Under the pieces are notes generated by a model. The model was not told the origin of the DNA. It made no database searches and saw nothing but the letters and a program-made list of their open reading frames with translations. A stretch of DNA of 64,000 bases from Deltaproteobacteria bacterium. Lineage in GTDB: Bacteria > Desulfobacterota > Binatia > UBA1149 > JAJCZL01. The first letter of the stretch is position 1, and each line of letters opens with the position of its first letter. A program made the position numbers and the translations under genes. This document shows positions 31,258 to 42,154 of the stretch, one piece after another. The DNA is taken from assembly GCA_029262415.1 (NCBI GenBank), contig JAJCZL010000056.1, forward strand, positions 123,819 through 187,818. The letters are read 5' to 3'.

Positions 31258-32130
31258 ATGAAAAGCATGACTGGTTACGGTGCGGCCAATGGACAAGCCG
31301 GCAAAATCGGCCTTTCGGTCGAGATCCGCTCGGTCAACCAACGGCACCGGGAAATCAAGATCAGCGCGCCACGCGAGTATAACGCATGGGAGACTGAACT
31401 TCGCACATTGGTGGCCGGCAGCGTCGCGCGTGGACGTGTCGAGGTGTCGGTCGGTCGTACTGCGGGTATTCGCGCCGAGCAGATCGGCGTGCAGCACGAC
31501 CTCGCGGCCGCTTATGTCAAGGCGCTCAAGGATCTGAAGCGCACCTACGGACTCAAGGGAGAACTCGATATTTCGCTTTTCCAGGGGCGCGGCGAGATCT
31601 TTCAGTCGCGCGGCAAAGGGCCGGACCCGGAAGTCGAAATCAAGGCTGTAAAAAGGATCTTGAAGAAGGCGCTCGCCGCACACAGCGCAGAGCGAACTCG
31701 AGAGGGCGCGAATCTCGAGCGCGACATTTCGAAACGGATCGCAAAGCTGCGCACGCTGGTGGCGCTCTTGAAGAAGACCACAGCCGGGGCTGCAGGGGAT
31801 ATGCGCGAGCGGCTCGAAACGCGAGTTCGCTCGCTTATCGGCGATACACGCGTTGAAGATGCGCGGCTGATCCAAGAGACGGCCTTGCTCGCCGAGCGTG
31901 CAGACGTGACCGAAGAGTTGGTCCGTCTGGATTCGCATCTGGATGGGTTGGGGCAGGTCGTTCGGTTGCAAGAGCCGGCCGGCAAGCGATTCGAGTTCTT
32001 GCTTCAAGAAGTTGCGCGCGAGTTCAACACCATCGCGTCGAAATCCGGGAACGTGAAGGTGACGGGATTGATCGTTGACGCGAAGTCTGAGGTCGAGAAG
32101 TTGCGCGAACAGATTCAGAACGTGGAGTAG
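31258..32130 (+). CDS. yicC: YicC family endoribonuclease/stress protein
   Basis: MKSMTGYG start; SVEIRSVNQRHREIKI; C-terminal KRFEFLLQEVAREFNTIASKS. Confidence 0.93.
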   Translation: MKSMTGYGAANGQAGKIGLSVEIRSVNQRHREIKISAPREYNAWETELRTLVAGSVARGRVEVSVGRTAGIRAEQIGVQHDLAAAYVKALKDLKRTYGLKGELDISLFQGRGEIFQSRGKGPDPEVEIKAVKRILKKALAAHSAERTREGANLERDISKRIAKLRTLVALLKKTTAGAAGDMRERLETRVRSLIGDTRVEDARLIQETALLAERADVTEELVRLDSHLDGLGQVVRLQEPAGKRFEFLLQEVAREFNTIASKSGNVKVTGLIVDAKSEVEKLREQIQNVE

Positions 32131-32135
32131 CGCAG

Positions 32136-32786
32136 ATGCAGATCGATGACGTCGATGTCGCTCGTTTGGGTGCGCTTTTCATTGTTTCGGGACCCTCAGG
32201 CGCCGGTAAGACGAGCGTGAGCCGTCCGGCGATCGATACTCTCGGCGGGATCGAGATGTCGGTGTCCGTCACCACGCGACCACCGCGCGCCGGTGAACAG
32301 CAAGGCGTGGACTACCTATTTGTGACGCCTGAGAAGTTCGACTTGATGGTCGACGAAGGCGCGTTCGCCGAGTGGGCAGTGGTGCACGGAGCGAAGTACG
32401 GTACTACCAGGGCTTCGATCGAGCGCGCCGGAGCAGCCGGCGTCGATCTGCTTCTCGACATCGATGTCCAAGGTGCGGCACAGCTACGCAAGAGCTTTAC
32501 TCAAGCCGTTTCGATTTTTCTCCTCCCGCCATCGCGGGCCAAGCTCGAAGCACGGTTATCAGGGCGCGGCACCGATCCGGCCGATGTCGTCAAACGCAGG
32601 ATCGAACGTGCGGTTGCCGAGATCGCCGAGATTCGCGACTACGACTACGTAATCGTTAATGATAACCTTGAACACGCGACGGCCGCGTTTACTGGGATCG
32701 TATCGAGTGAGCGACGCCGGGTGCGCTTGCTTCGCCCGCAAGGATTGACCCGCGCAATCGGGGGGTTCGAGGGACCCTCACGATGA
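32136..32786 (+). CDS. gmk: Guanylate kinase
   Basis: FIVSGPSGAGKTSV; SVTTRPPRAGEQQGVDYLFV; LLLDIDVQGAAQLRK. Confidence 0.95.
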   Translation: MQIDDVDVARLGALFIVSGPSGAGKTSVSRPAIDTLGGIEMSVSVTTRPPRAGEQQGVDYLFVTPEKFDLMVDEGAFAEWAVVHGAKYGTTRASIERAGAAGVDLLLDIDVQGAAQLRKSFTQAVSIFLLPPSRAKLEARLSGRGTDPADVVKRRIERAVAEIAEIRDYDYVIVNDNLEHATAAFTGIVSSERRRVRLLRPQGLTRAIGGFEGPSR

Positions 32787-34933
32787 CGAGCGGCGAGCTA
32801 CAACTCAAGATCAAGTCGTATGATCCGGCGGCGAATTTGGAGTTGGTCGACAACGCTTACCGTTTCTCTGCAGAAATGCACGACGGCCAGAAGCGCATGT
32901 CGGGTGAGGACTATTTTACGCACCCCGTCGCTGTGGCGGGGATTCTTGCGGACATGAAGCTCGACGTGCCGAGCATCGTTACCGGACTATTACACGACAC
33001 GGTCGAGGACACCCTCACCACCAGCGACGAGATCAGCTCGCGTTTCGGTGCCGAAATTGCTGCGCTTGTCGACGGCGTAACCAAGATCAGTGCGCTCGAA
33101 TCCTACGAGCGTGAAGATATTCAGGCCGAAAGCCTGCGGAAGATGTTCTTGGCCAGCGCGCGCGATATTCGCGTCCTGCTCGTTAAGCTCGCGGACCGTT
33201 ACCACAATCTCACCACCCTCCATCACTTGCCGGAAGACAGGCGCAGGCGGATCGCGCAGGAAACGCTCGATTTGTACGTTCCTCTAGCGCACCGGGCGGG
33301 GATTCACTGGCTGAAGAACCAGTATGAAGAATTGGCGTTTAAAGCGCTCGACGAGTCGGCCCACGACGAACTTCGCGAGAAGCTCGAAATACACAAGGTC
33401 GAACGTGAAGGCTACATCGGAGAGATCATCGGGCTGCTTGACAAGCGGTTGCGTGAAGCCGGCATCGATGGGGAGATCGACGGGCGGTTGAAAAGCACTT
33501 ACTCAATATTCTGTAAGATGAAAGAGCAGGGCCTACAACACGCCGACATCTATGACGTTGTCGCGTTCCGTATCATCGTGGGTGCCGAGCGCGACTGTTA
33601 CGACACCCTCGGAGTCGTTCACATGTACTGGCGGCCGGTGCCCGGGCGTTTTCGTGACTACGTGGCACTCCCCAAGGCCAATATGTACCAGTCGCTGCAC
33701 ACCACGGTGATCGGGCCCTACGGAGAACGCATGGAGGTACAGGTCCGAACCCACGTCATGCACCACGTCGCCGAACTCGGGATCGCTGCGCACTGGAAGT
33801 ACAAGGCGCGCGCGAACGGTGAGCAAGAATCGCTCGGCCGTTTTGTGTGGCTCAACCAGCTGCTCGAGTGGCAAGAGCACGTCGAGGATCCGCGCGAGTT
33901 TCTGCACAATCTGAAGGAGGATCTCTTTACCGACGAGGTCTACGTATTCACGCCTAACGGTGAGACCAAGAGCTTTCAGAAGGGCGCGACGGTGGTGGAC
34001 TTTGCATATCGGATTCACTCCGACCTGGGCGGCCATTGTGCCGGAGCGCGCGTGAACGGGAAGCTCGTTCCTGTGCGCTACGTGCTCCAACAAGGCGACA
34101 CGGTTGAGATCATCTCTACTGACGACCAGACGCCTTCACGTGACTGGTTGCGTTTCGTGGTAACGCCGCGAGCGCGGCAACGGATCGCGGCTTGGCTGAA
34201 ACACGAAGAACGAACGCGAGCCGTGGCGATCGGGCGCAAGATTCTCGAACGTGACCTCTCCGTTTACCAACTTGATCTCGCTCGCCTCCATCGTGAGGGG
34301 CGGATGGCCGAACTGTTGCGCGAGTTCAAGAAGCCGGACGAGGAAGCGCTGCTCGAGGCGATCGGCTACGGCCGCTTGACGCCGAACCGAATTCTGCAAC
34401 ACGTCGTAGAGCCGGGAAAACTGGCCAACACTCCGGATAAGGGCCGACGTCGTTTTGGTCGCTTGTTCGATCTCATTTCGCGGCAACGCAACAAGACCGG
34501 AGTTACAGTCATGGGTAGCGAGGAGACTGTCGTGCGCTTTGGTAAGTGTTGCCTGCCGTTGCCGGGTGAGACTATTTCGGGTCTTCTCACCAAAGGCCAT
34601 GGCGTTACCGTCCATGCTGAGTCCTGCGGCCGTATGTCGGGGGCTGATCCATTTCGACGCGTCGACGTCGCGTGGGAGAAAGGCGCGCGTGCCGCCCGCG
34701 CGGTCAAGATCCGCGTGGTTTCCCGCGACCGGCCGGGTGTGCTCGCAGCGATGAGCCAGGCTATCGCATCGGCGGGAGTCAATATTAACCGTGCCTCGGT
34801 GCGTAGCTCTAAGGACGGCACTGCTACCAACGTCTTCGAGCTGACGTTGGAAACGCTCGAAGACCTCAACCACGTGATCCGCAACCTCAAGCGTATTCCG
34901 GGCGTCAAAAACGCCGACCGTATGCGCAGCTGA
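32783..34933 (+). CDS. spoT: Bifunctional (p)ppGpp synthetase/hydrolase (RelA/SpoT, RSH)
   Basis: HD domain LLHDTVEDT; synthetase domain YQSLHTTVIGPYGERMEVQVRT; TGS; C-terminal ACT. Confidence 0.95.
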   Translation: MTSGELQLKIKSYDPAANLELVDNAYRFSAEMHDGQKRMSGEDYFTHPVAVAGILADMKLDVPSIVTGLLHDTVEDTLTTSDEISSRFGAEIAALVDGVTKISALESYEREDIQAESLRKMFLASARDIRVLLVKLADRYHNLTTLHHLPEDRRRRIAQETLDLYVPLAHRAGIHWLKNQYEELAFKALDESAHDELREKLEIHKVEREGYIGEIIGLLDKRLREAGIDGEIDGRLKSTYSIFCKMKEQGLQHADIYDVVAFRIIVGAERDCYDTLGVVHMYWRPVPGRFRDYVALPKANMYQSLHTTVIGPYGERMEVQVRTHVMHHVAELGIAAHWKYKARANGEQESLGRFVWLNQLLEWQEHVEDPREFLHNLKEDLFTDEVYVFTPNGETKSFQKGATVVDFAYRIHSDLGGHCAGARVNGKLVPVRYVLQQGDTVEIISTDDQTPSRDWLRFVVTPRARQRIAAWLKHEERTRAVAIGRKILERDLSVYQLDLARLHREGRMAELLREFKKPDEEALLEAIGYGRLTPNRILQHVVEPGKLANTPDKGRRRFGRLFDLISRQRNKTGVTVMGSEETVVRFGKCCLPLPGETISGLLTKGHGVTVHAESCGRMSGADPFRRVDVAWEKGARAARAVKIRVVSRDRPGVLAAMSQAIASAGVNINRASVRSSKDGTATNVFELTLETLEDLNHVIRNLKRIPGVKNADRMRS

Positions 34934-34948
34934 TTATCCGGAGGAAGT

Positions 34949-35380
34949 ATGGGCGAAAGCAGCGGTCGCGAAAAGCAAACGCGGATGGACGGGAGGCGAC
35001 TCCGAGCCGTGACCGCCGAGAGTGCCCCAGCGGCGATCGGTCCATACTCGCAGGCCGTGCGCTCCGGAGACTGGCTGTTCTGTTCTGGGCAGATTCCGCT
35101 CGATCCGGCCACCGGCAACCTAGTGGAGGGTGCCTTTGAGGTTCAAGCGCATCGGGTGTTCGAGAACCTGGCTGCGCTGCTCGCGGCGGCCGATGTCGGT
35201 TGGAAAGACGCAGTAAAGCTGACGATCTACCTGACCGATCTCGCGAACTTCGCAGCGCTTAACGATATTTACGCGGGGTACTTTGCCGAGCCGTACCCGG
35301 CCCGTGCAGCGGTCGAGGTCGCGGCCCTGCCAAAAGGGGCCATGATCGAGATTGATTTGATCGCTCGAAAGCCCGGTTGA
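34949..35380 (+). CDS. ridA: RidA family reactive intermediate/imine deaminase
   Basis: AIGPYSQAVRSGDWLFCSGQIPLDPATG; PARAAVEVAALPKGAMIEIDLIA. Confidence 0.93.
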   Translation: MGESSGREKQTRMDGRRLRAVTAESAPAAIGPYSQAVRSGDWLFCSGQIPLDPATGNLVEGAFEVQAHRVFENLAALLAAADVGWKDAVKLTIYLTDLANFAALNDIYAGYFAEPYPARAAVEVAALPKGAMIEIDLIARKPG

Positions 35381-35416
35381 GCGCAGCAGCAGCGCGGCCC
35401 GGACACTGAGGGCGGC

Positions 35417-35608
35417 TCAGGCCGCCTTGACCACTCTGCCGGAGCGGATACAGCTGGTGCAGACCGTCAACGTCTTGTTGGATTTGTTGACTACCGCGTG
35501 AACCTTTTGGAGGTTCGGCTGCCAGGTTCGCCGTGTTTTGTTGTTGGCGTGCGAGACGTTGTTCCCTACGCTGCGTCGCTTTGAGCAAATATCACAAACC
35601 CTGGCCAT
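35417..35608 (-). CDS. rpmB: 50S ribosomal protein L28 (bL28), Cys4 zinc-type
   Basis: 63 aa [36 protein letters not shown]...[15 protein letters not shown] from ATG at 35608; the ORF track start at 35929 is spurious. Confidence 0.93.
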   Translation of the reverse strand: MARVCDICSKRRSVGNNVSHANNKTRRTWQPNLQKVHAVVNKSNKTLTVCTSCIRSGRVVKAA

Positions 35609-35761
35609 TTCTTGAACCTCCGGAGATCGGAAGCCGCGGTTGTAACACGGCAGCGCAAGGGCTTCAAGCCTGCGTCGGCTCGGATTCAAGCGTCGCTGGG
35701 ATAGCGTGATGGCTCCCGAAGGCTGGTTGCCCGTGCCTCGTGCCTGCTGTTTAAGGGGGCC

Positions 35762-37189
35762 GTGACAAGGGTTGTTCTGGACGTCAATGGGTTCTTCGAT
35801 CACACCACCGGTGCGCGCGGCCTCACGCGCGAGCGGGTCGTCGGCGAAGTCGACCGTGCCCGGCGGGTTCTCATCGAGCTGGCCGCCAAACGCGCAGCAG
35901 GGGAGCTGCCGTTCTTTGATCTCCCCCACGATGCCGCTCTACGTGCCGCGGTACATGCCCAGGCCGACCGCCTGGAGGCGAGATTTGACCGGTTGGTGGT
36001 CCTCGGCATCGGGGGCTCGGCTCTGGGTACCCGCGCGGTTCTCGATGCGGTGCCGCGTTCGGCCGCCGCTTCCAGTGGTGGCGCAAACGGCGGCAAAGCC
36101 GGCAGTGCCGGGCGGGCCGGACTGCAAGTCGATGTCCTCGACAACATCGACCCCGCCGTCGTGGGCGCCGTGCTCGATGGTATCGACCTCGAGCGAACAG
36201 CGTTCAACGTCATCAGCAAGTCGGGGACCACTGCCGAAACGATGTCGCAGTTCCTCATCGTGCGCGAGCGGTTGATCGAGCGTTTCGGCGAGCGCAAGGC
36301 TCGCGAGCGATTGGTTTTCACGACCGACCCCGAACACGGGCTCCTGCGGCAAATCGCGTCAGAAGAAGGAATCGAAACGCTTGCCGTGCCCGATGGGGTT
36401 GGCGGCCGCTTTTCGGTTCTCTCGGCAGTCGGCCTGTTACCGTTGGCAGCGGCAGGCGTTGACATCGAGGCCTTGTGCGCGGGAGCGCGGGCGGCTGACG
36501 AAGCCTGCAGCCGCGTCGATGTATGGTCGAACCCTGCGGCCTTGCACGCACTGCTGCTCGCTCTCGCATCGCAAGACGGCGCGTCGATCCACGTGCTGAT
36601 GCCTTATTGCGATGCGCTGGGCGGACTCGCTGAGTGGTACGGGCAACTCTGGGCTGAAAGCCTCGGCAAACGCCTCTCTCTCGACGGCGAGGTTGTTGAG
36701 ACCGGCCAGACACCGGTGCGCGCGATCGGCGCGACCGACCAACATTCGCAAGTCCAGCTATATATGGAGGGTCCGCGCGACAAGGTGGTTACCTTTCTTC
36801 GCGTTCTCGACCACGGGCGTGAACTGGTCATTCCGCATGCCTACGAGGGACACCAAGCCCTTGCGTATCTGGGCGGCCGTGGTCTTGGTGAACTTCTCAA
36901 CATGGAACAGCGCGCGACCGAGCTTGCGTTGGCGGCACACGGACGGCCGACCAGCACGATCGAATTGGAGCGTGTCGATACCGAGTCGATAGGGTATCTT
37001 TTCCACCTGTTTGAAGTTCAGACGTTGGTGACCGGGGGACTTTGGAATATCGACCCGTTGGACCAGCCCGGCGTCGAGGCGGGCAAGGTGCTCACGCAGG
37101 GGATGGCCGGGCGCGCAGGTTTCGAGGACAAAGCCGCGGAAGTTGCCGAGATGCTCGCCCGTAAGAAGCAAGAACTTGTCCTCGGTTGA
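35762..37189 (+). CDS. pgi: Glucose-6-phosphate isomerase
   Basis: [37 protein letters not shown]; Pgi C-terminal [11 protein letters not shown]. Confidence 0.93.
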   Translation: MTRVVLDVNGFFDHTTGARGLTRERVVGEVDRARRVLIELAAKRAAGELPFFDLPHDAALRAAVHAQADRLEARFDRLVVLGIGGSALGTRAVLDAVPRSAAASSGGANGGKAGSAGRAGLQVDVLDNIDPAVVGAVLDGIDLERTAFNVISKSGTTAETMSQFLIVRERLIERFGERKARERLVFTTDPEHGLLRQIASEEGIETLAVPDGVGGRFSVLSAVGLLPLAAAGVDIEALCAGARAADEACSRVDVWSNPAALHALLLALASQDGASIHVLMPYCDALGGLAEWYGQLWAESLGKRLSLDGEVVETGQTPVRAIGATDQHSQVQLYMEGPRDKVVTFLRVLDHGRELVIPHAYEGHQALAYLGGRGLGELLNMEQRATELALAAHGRPTSTIELERVDTESIGYLFHLFEVQTLVTGGLWNIDPLDQPGVEAGKVLTQGMAGRAGFEDKAAEVAEMLARKKQELVLG

Positions 37190-39017
37190 ACCGATCATCG
37201 CGCTGCTTCCCGACGCGGTCATCTCTCAGATCGCCGCCGGGGAAGTCGTCGAGCGTCCAGCCTCGATCATCAAAGAACTGATCGAGAACTCTCTGGACGC
37301 CGGTGCAAGCAACATTCGCGTCGAGTACGACGATCGTGGGCCGAACCGACTGGCGGTGACCGACGACGGTGCCGGCATCGAACCCGGCCAAGTCGAGCTC
37401 GCCTTGACACGGCATGCGACGAGTAAGATCCGCGTGCTCGACGACCTACAAGACATTGCAAGCCTGGGTTTCCGCGGTGAAGCGCTCGCGAGCATCGCTG
37501 CGGTTTCTGAGATTGAGCTTGTCACCCGCGTGCGGGGCCGTGAAGACGCGGCACGAGTGCTGGTGCGCAGCGGTAAGGTCCTCGATTTTTCGAGCAAGGG
37601 TTTCTCGCACGGCACGCGGGTCGACGTCCGCGACCTGTTCGCCGAGGTCCCGGCGCGCGCAAAGTTCTTGAAAACAGCAAGCACCGAATTCGGTCTGGTT
37701 ACGGATACGGTGCGGCGTTATGCGCTCGGCTACAGCGACCGCGGTTTCACACTCGAACACAACGGCAAAGAAGTTTCCGCATATCCACCGGTCTCCTGGC
37801 TACGTGATCGGGTCGCACAGGTCATGGGCGGTGGCAACGCATCGGCAATGGTCGAAGTCGATGCTGAGTTCGCAGGGATGCGGCTCTACGGCTTCGCCAG
37901 TCGTCCGGGTGTTTCGCACGGCTCAAATCGTTGGATGTCGGCGTTTGTCAACCGGCGCTGGGTGCGCGACCGGGTCGTTATGCGTGCGGTGATCGATGCC
38001 TACAAAACGTATCTTTTGAAGGGTCGCTTTCCGGCACACGCGTTGTTTTTGGAGGTCGACGGGGCAGCCGTCGATGTCAACGTGCATCCGGCTAAGACTG
38101 AGCTCAGGTTTAGCAAGCCTGGTGAGGTCGGGAGGTTTCTCAGCGAAGCGATCACGCACGCGTTGCGCGAGGGCGCGTCGCCGCTCGGCCGTTGGGGCGT
38201 GGATGCGGCGGCGCTTGAGCTAAAGGATACCGCCTATCGTGCGCGTGGTCCGGCCGGGCCCGAAGGCCCCGCTCGTGACCCGGAGCCCTCGTCATGGGCC
38301 GGGCCGACGGCGGGCCCGCGTATCCCGCAGGATGAGTCTGGCGCGCCGGTCGGATACCGGGTGCCGCGCAGCGACCCAGCGGCCGCAAGCCGAGAGGTTC
38401 AAGAGTCGTTCGCTGTCGCCGGCATAGGCAAGGCGGGCGTGCTCGGTTCGCTCGAAGTCATCGGCCAGGTCTTTGACGGCTACATTGTCTGTAGAGGTGC
38501 CGAGGGTTTGGTTATCGTCGATCAACACGCCGCGCACGAGCGCGTGTTGTATGAAAGGCTGAGGGCCGAACACGCGCGCGGCATTGTGCAAACTCAGCCG
38601 TTGTTGCTTTCTGTCGCTGTTGAGCTTCCTGAGGCGGACGTCGCCTCTATCGAGCGCAGCAGCGCGGAACTAGCCGGTTTCGGGTGGTGTATCGATGTAG
38701 CCGGTGAGCGCGAGGTCTTGGTACGCGAGGTCCCGGCCCTGGCCGTGAGAGCAGATGTACGTGCGGTGGTTCAGCAACTCGCCGCCGACCTGACCGACAG
38801 CGGACGTTCATCCTTACTGTCCACGATCGAGCAGCGCGTGATGGCGACCGTTGCTTGTCACAGCGCTGTCCGTGTCGGCAAACGGCTCGACCGGGCGGCT
38901 ATGACCGGTTTGCTCGCTGAAGCGGCAACTGTTGACTTCTCGGCTAGCTGTCCTCATGGCAGGCCGGTCGCCGCCGCTCTGAGCCGCACGAGCGTCGAGC
39001 GTCTATTTGGACGCTGA
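37176..39017 (+). CDS. mutL: DNA mismatch repair protein MutL
   Basis: ISQIAAGEVVERPASIIKELIENSLDAGA; DDGAGIEP; TSKI; GFRGEALASI; C-terminal dimerisation domain. Start (TTG 37176 or ATG 37143) uncertain. Confidence 0.94.
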   Translation: MSSVEPIIALLPDAVISQIAAGEVVERPASIIKELIENSLDAGASNIRVEYDDRGPNRLAVTDDGAGIEPGQVELALTRHATSKIRVLDDLQDIASLGFRGEALASIAAVSEIELVTRVRGREDAARVLVRSGKVLDFSSKGFSHGTRVDVRDLFAEVPARAKFLKTASTEFGLVTDTVRRYALGYSDRGFTLEHNGKEVSAYPPVSWLRDRVAQVMGGGNASAMVEVDAEFAGMRLYGFASRPGVSHGSNRWMSAFVNRRWVRDRVVMRAVIDAYKTYLLKGRFPAHALFLEVDGAAVDVNVHPAKTELRFSKPGEVGRFLSEAITHALREGASPLGRWGVDAAALELKDTAYRARGPAGPEGPARDPEPSSWAGPTAGPRIPQDESGAPVGYRVPRSDPAAASREVQESFAVAGIGKAGVLGSLEVIGQVFDGYIVCRGAEGLVIVDQHAAHERVLYERLRAEHARGIVQTQPLLLSVAVELPEADVASIERSSAELAGFGWCIDVAGEREVLVREVPALAVRADVRAVVQQLAADLTDSGRSSLLSTIEQRVMATVACHSAVRVGKRLDRAAMTGLLAEAATVDFSASCPHGRPVAAALSRTSVERLFGR

Positions 39018-39025
39018 GCAGGTCT

Positions 39026-39967
39026 TTGCAAGCAACGCGAGACAGAACACCGGCGGTGGTGTTGGTTGGCGGACCGACGGCGTCGGGTAAGAGTGAGCTT
39101 GCCGTCGAACTCGCACGCTCGTGCTGCGGAGAGATCGTCGGTGCCGATTCTCGGCAAATCTACCGATACATGGACGTGGCGACCGCCAAACCGAGCGCCG
39201 AGCAACGCCAAGCCGTTCGCCATCACCTGATCGACGTGGTCGAACCTGACGAGCATTACGATGCTGCCGCATGGTTGGCCGCAGCTCGAGAGGCTATCGC
39301 CGAGATCGCAGCGAGAGGCAGCCTGCCGATCCTCTGTGGGGGCACCGGCTTGTACCTGCGTGCTCTGCTCGATGGGTTGTTCGCGGGCCCGGCGGCCGAC
39401 CCGGTGTTGCGCGAGTGTTTAGAGTCAGCGGAAGACGCCTGCCCTGGCTCGCTGGTGGCACGCTTGCAGGCATGCGACCCGGAGTCCGCCGCGCGCTTAC
39501 ACCCGAACGACCGTGTGCGGATCATCCGCGCTGTCGAGGTCTTTGAACTGACCGGCAAGCCGATAACCGCTTGGCACCAGGCACCGGACGATTCCGCTTG
39601 TCTCGGCGCGCTGTTCTTATCGGTCGAGCGCGACCGCGACGAACTCAACGCACGCATCGATGCCCGCGCCGGCCAACTGGCCGGTGACCGGCTGCTGGAA
39701 GAGATGCGTGGACTGCGTGAGCGTTATCCCGGGAATCCCCGGGCGTTTTCGGCGATCGGCTACAAAGAGGCCGGCGAGGTGCTCGACGGCGAATTGGCGC
39801 AATCCGCGCTCGCTGATGCGATCGCCCAGGCGACCAGGCGCTACGCCAAGCGTCAACGAACATGGCTGCGGGGCCGCCGTGAGGCGGTTTTGATCGGTCC
39901 CGACGATGTCACCGGCGCGGTGCGACGGATTGGTGAGTTTCTTGCAAAGCAGAAGGACATCAGTTAG
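39026..39967 (+). CDS. miaA: tRNA dimethylallyltransferase MiaA
   Basis: VVLVGGPTASGKSELAVELA; GADSRQIYRYMDVATAKPS; CGGTGLYLRALLDGL. Confidence 0.95.
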   Translation: MQATRDRTPAVVLVGGPTASGKSELAVELARSCCGEIVGADSRQIYRYMDVATAKPSAEQRQAVRHHLIDVVEPDEHYDAAAWLAAAREAIAEIAARGSLPILCGGTGLYLRALLDGLFAGPAADPVLRECLESAEDACPGSLVARLQACDPESAARLHPNDRVRIIRAVEVFELTGKPITAWHQAPDDSACLGALFLSVERDRDELNARIDARAGQLAGDRLLEEMRGLRERYPGNPRAFSAIGYKEAGEVLDGELAQSALADAIAQATRRYAKRQRTWLRGRREAVLIGPDDVTGAVRRIGEFLAKQKDIS

Positions 39968-39983
39968 CTCTGCCGGTTCCGCC

Positions 39984-41060
39984 ATGGCCGCACGTTCACT
40001 CACGCAACTGCGCGACAAGATTGACGCGATCGATCGTAAAATACTCGATCTGGTCTCTCGGCGTGCACGCGTTGCGGTCGAGGTCGGCAAGTCTAAGAGC
40101 AAGGCCGCGAAAGAGGTTCTTGACGTCTCGCGGGAAAAAGCGTTGCTAGCGGTGCTGTCCAACGCAAACCCCGGACCTCTCGGCGACGCATCCATTGAGG
40201 CGATCTTCCGCGAGATTATCTCGGCCTGCCGTGCTGCGCAGAGAGAAGTCACGGTTTGCTTCCTTGGCCCTGAAGGGACGTTCTCCCACCAGGCTGCGAT
40301 TAAGCAGTTCGGGCGCTCGGCGCAGGCCGACCCGGTAGGCACCATCGGCGACGTGTTCGTCGCGGTGGAAACCGGCAGGTGCGCCTACGGGATTGTCCCC
40401 GTGGAGAACACCACCGAAGGTGCGGTGACTCCGACGCTCGACGCATTGGCTGCGACCGATCTCGCCGTTCTCGCCGAAGTCGAGGTGAAGGTCGAGCACT
40501 GTTTGCTCTCCAAGATTGGTGATCGCAAGAATATCCGTAGTATCGCCTCGCACCCGCAGCCGTTGGCCCAGTGTCGGCGCTTCCTCGCCGACAAGTTTCC
40601 GGGTCTCGAACGTGTTCCGACCGCGAGCACTGCGGCCGCAGCTAAACTCGCGGCTTCGCGTACCACGACCGCCGCGATTGCGAGCAAGCTCGCCGCGGAT
40701 ATTTATGGGTTGAAAGTGGTTATGGCCGGCATTCAGGACAACCCGTCAAATGTTACTCGATTCCTCGTGATCGGCCGCGGCAAGCCCGGCAAGCCGACCG
40801 GTGCCGACCGGACCTCGTTGGTAATCGCAGTACGTGATGAAGTCGGCATGCTCGAGAAAATATTGCGTCCGTTCGCGGCCAACAAGGTCAACCTCTCGAT
40901 GATCGAGTCACGTCCATTGTCGGGTCGGTCGTGGGAATACAGCTTCTTTGTCGACGTAACCGGTCATATCGGCGATGCGAAGGTGAAAAAGGCCCTGGCC
41001 CAACTCGAACGGGTTGCCGTGGCGACAAAGGTGCTCGGCAGCTATCCGGTGGCGTCGTGA
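39984..41060 (+). CDS. pheA: Chorismate mutase / prephenate dehydratase (P-protein)
   Basis: N-terminal AroQ LRDKIDAIDRKILDLVSRRARVAVEVGKSK; PDT domain FLGPEGTFSHQAAIKQFG; ACT ESRPLSGRSWEYSFFVDV. Confidence 0.95.
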   Translation: MAARSLTQLRDKIDAIDRKILDLVSRRARVAVEVGKSKSKAAKEVLDVSREKALLAVLSNANPGPLGDASIEAIFREIISACRAAQREVTVCFLGPEGTFSHQAAIKQFGRSAQADPVGTIGDVFVAVETGRCAYGIVPVENTTEGAVTPTLDALAATDLAVLAEVEVKVEHCLLSKIGDRKNIRSIASHPQPLAQCRRFLADKFPGLERVPTASTAAAAKLAASRTTTAAIASKLAADIYGLKVVMAGIQDNPSNVTRFLVIGRGKPGKPTGADRTSLVIAVRDEVGMLEKILRPFAANKVNLSMIESRPLSGRSWEYSFFVDVTGHIGDAKVKKALAQLERVAVATKVLGSYPVAS

Positions 41061-42154
41061 GGCCGAAGGTTCCCGAACGGATCCTTGCGCTTCAGCCCTA
41101 CAGACCAGGTAAACCGATCGAAGAAGTCGAGCGCGAACTGGGCTTGACTGATTCCGTCAAGCTCGCCTCTAACGAAAACCCGTTATCACCTTCTCGGAAA
41201 GTGCTCGATGCGCTGCGCGGCGCGCTGGCACAGCTCAACCGTTATCCCGACGGTGGCGCGGTGGTTTTGACCGAAAAGCTGGCCGCGCGGTTCGGCGTGT
41301 CGCCGACGCGTGTGGTCCTCGGCAACGGCTCCAACGAAATTATCGAACTTGTCGTGCGCATGTTCGCGGGACCGGGCGATGAGGTGGTCATGTCGGCCGA
41401 CGGATTCCTGGTTTATGATCTTGTTACACAGGCGGTCGGCGCGCAGGCCGTCCGCGTTGCGGCCGCCGGATTCTTCCACGATCTGGAGGCGATGGCTGAT
41501 GCGATCGGGCCGCGTACGCGGGTCGTCTTCGTTGCTAACCCGAACAACCCGACCGGAACTATAGTCAAGCGTGGGGCTTTCGAGGCATTTCTTGCACGGG
41601 TTCCGCACGACGTGGTAGTTGCCTGCGACGAGGCGTATTTCGAGTACGTTGAAGATCCCGACTATCCCGACAGTCTGACCTATCAAGACCATCATCCCGG
41701 TCTTGTGACGATGCGAACGTTCTCAAAGATTCACGCGCTGGCCGGGTTGCGGCTTGGCTACGGCGTGGCGAGCACAGAGATCGCCGGTGCGTTGGCGCGC
41801 TTGCGCCAGCCGTTCAACGTCAACTCCCTAGCACAGGTTGCGGCCTGTGCCGCGCTCGAGGATGACGAGTACGTCGAAGCCGCCCGTGCGATCGTGCGCG
41901 AGGGGCGAGCGATGTTAGCCTTGGGCCTCGATGCTCTGGGCCTGCGGCACATCACCGGACACGCGAACTTCGTGCTCGTGGAAGTTGGTGATGGTTCGGC
42001 GGTAACCGAATCACTTCTCCAACGAGGAGTAATCGTACGACCGATGGGTGCCTACGCAATGACCACGATGATTCGGGTGACCTACGGCACAGAAGCAGAG
42101 AACCAAAAATTCCTAGCCGCGCTTCCGGCTGCGCTCGCGGAGGTGCCTAGGTGA
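41057..42154 (+). CDS. hisC: Histidinol-phosphate aminotransferase family (PLP fold type I)
   Basis: LASNENPLSPSRKV; NGSNEIIELVVRMF; FVANPNNPTGTIV; TFSKIHALAGLRLGYG. GTG start overlaps pheA stop. Confidence 0.93.
   Translation: MRPKVPERILALQPYRPGKPIEEVERELGLTDSVKLASNENPLSPSRKVLDALRGALAQLNRYPDGGAVVLTEKLAARFGVSPTRVVLGNGSNEIIELVVRMFAGPGDEVVMSADGFLVYDLVTQAVGAQAVRVAAAGFFHDLEAMADAIGPRTRVVFVANPNNPTGTIVKRGAFEAFLARVPHDVVVACDEAYFEYVEDPDYPDSLTYQDHHPGLVTMRTFSKIHALAGLRLGYGVASTEIAGALARLRQPFNVNSLAQVAACAALEDDEYVEAARAIVREGRAMLALGLDALGLRHITGHANFVLVEVGDGSAVTESLLQRGVIVRPMGAYAMTTMIRVTYGTEAENQKFLAALPAALAEVPR

Noticed and set aside
31024-32007. 327-aa minus-strand ORF opposite yicC
   Set aside because: Shadow ORF spanning two sense genes, no domain recognised.
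35609-35929. Upstream 107-codon extension of rpmB ORF
   Set aside because: L28 proteins begin MARVCDIC; the extension is antisense to pgi.
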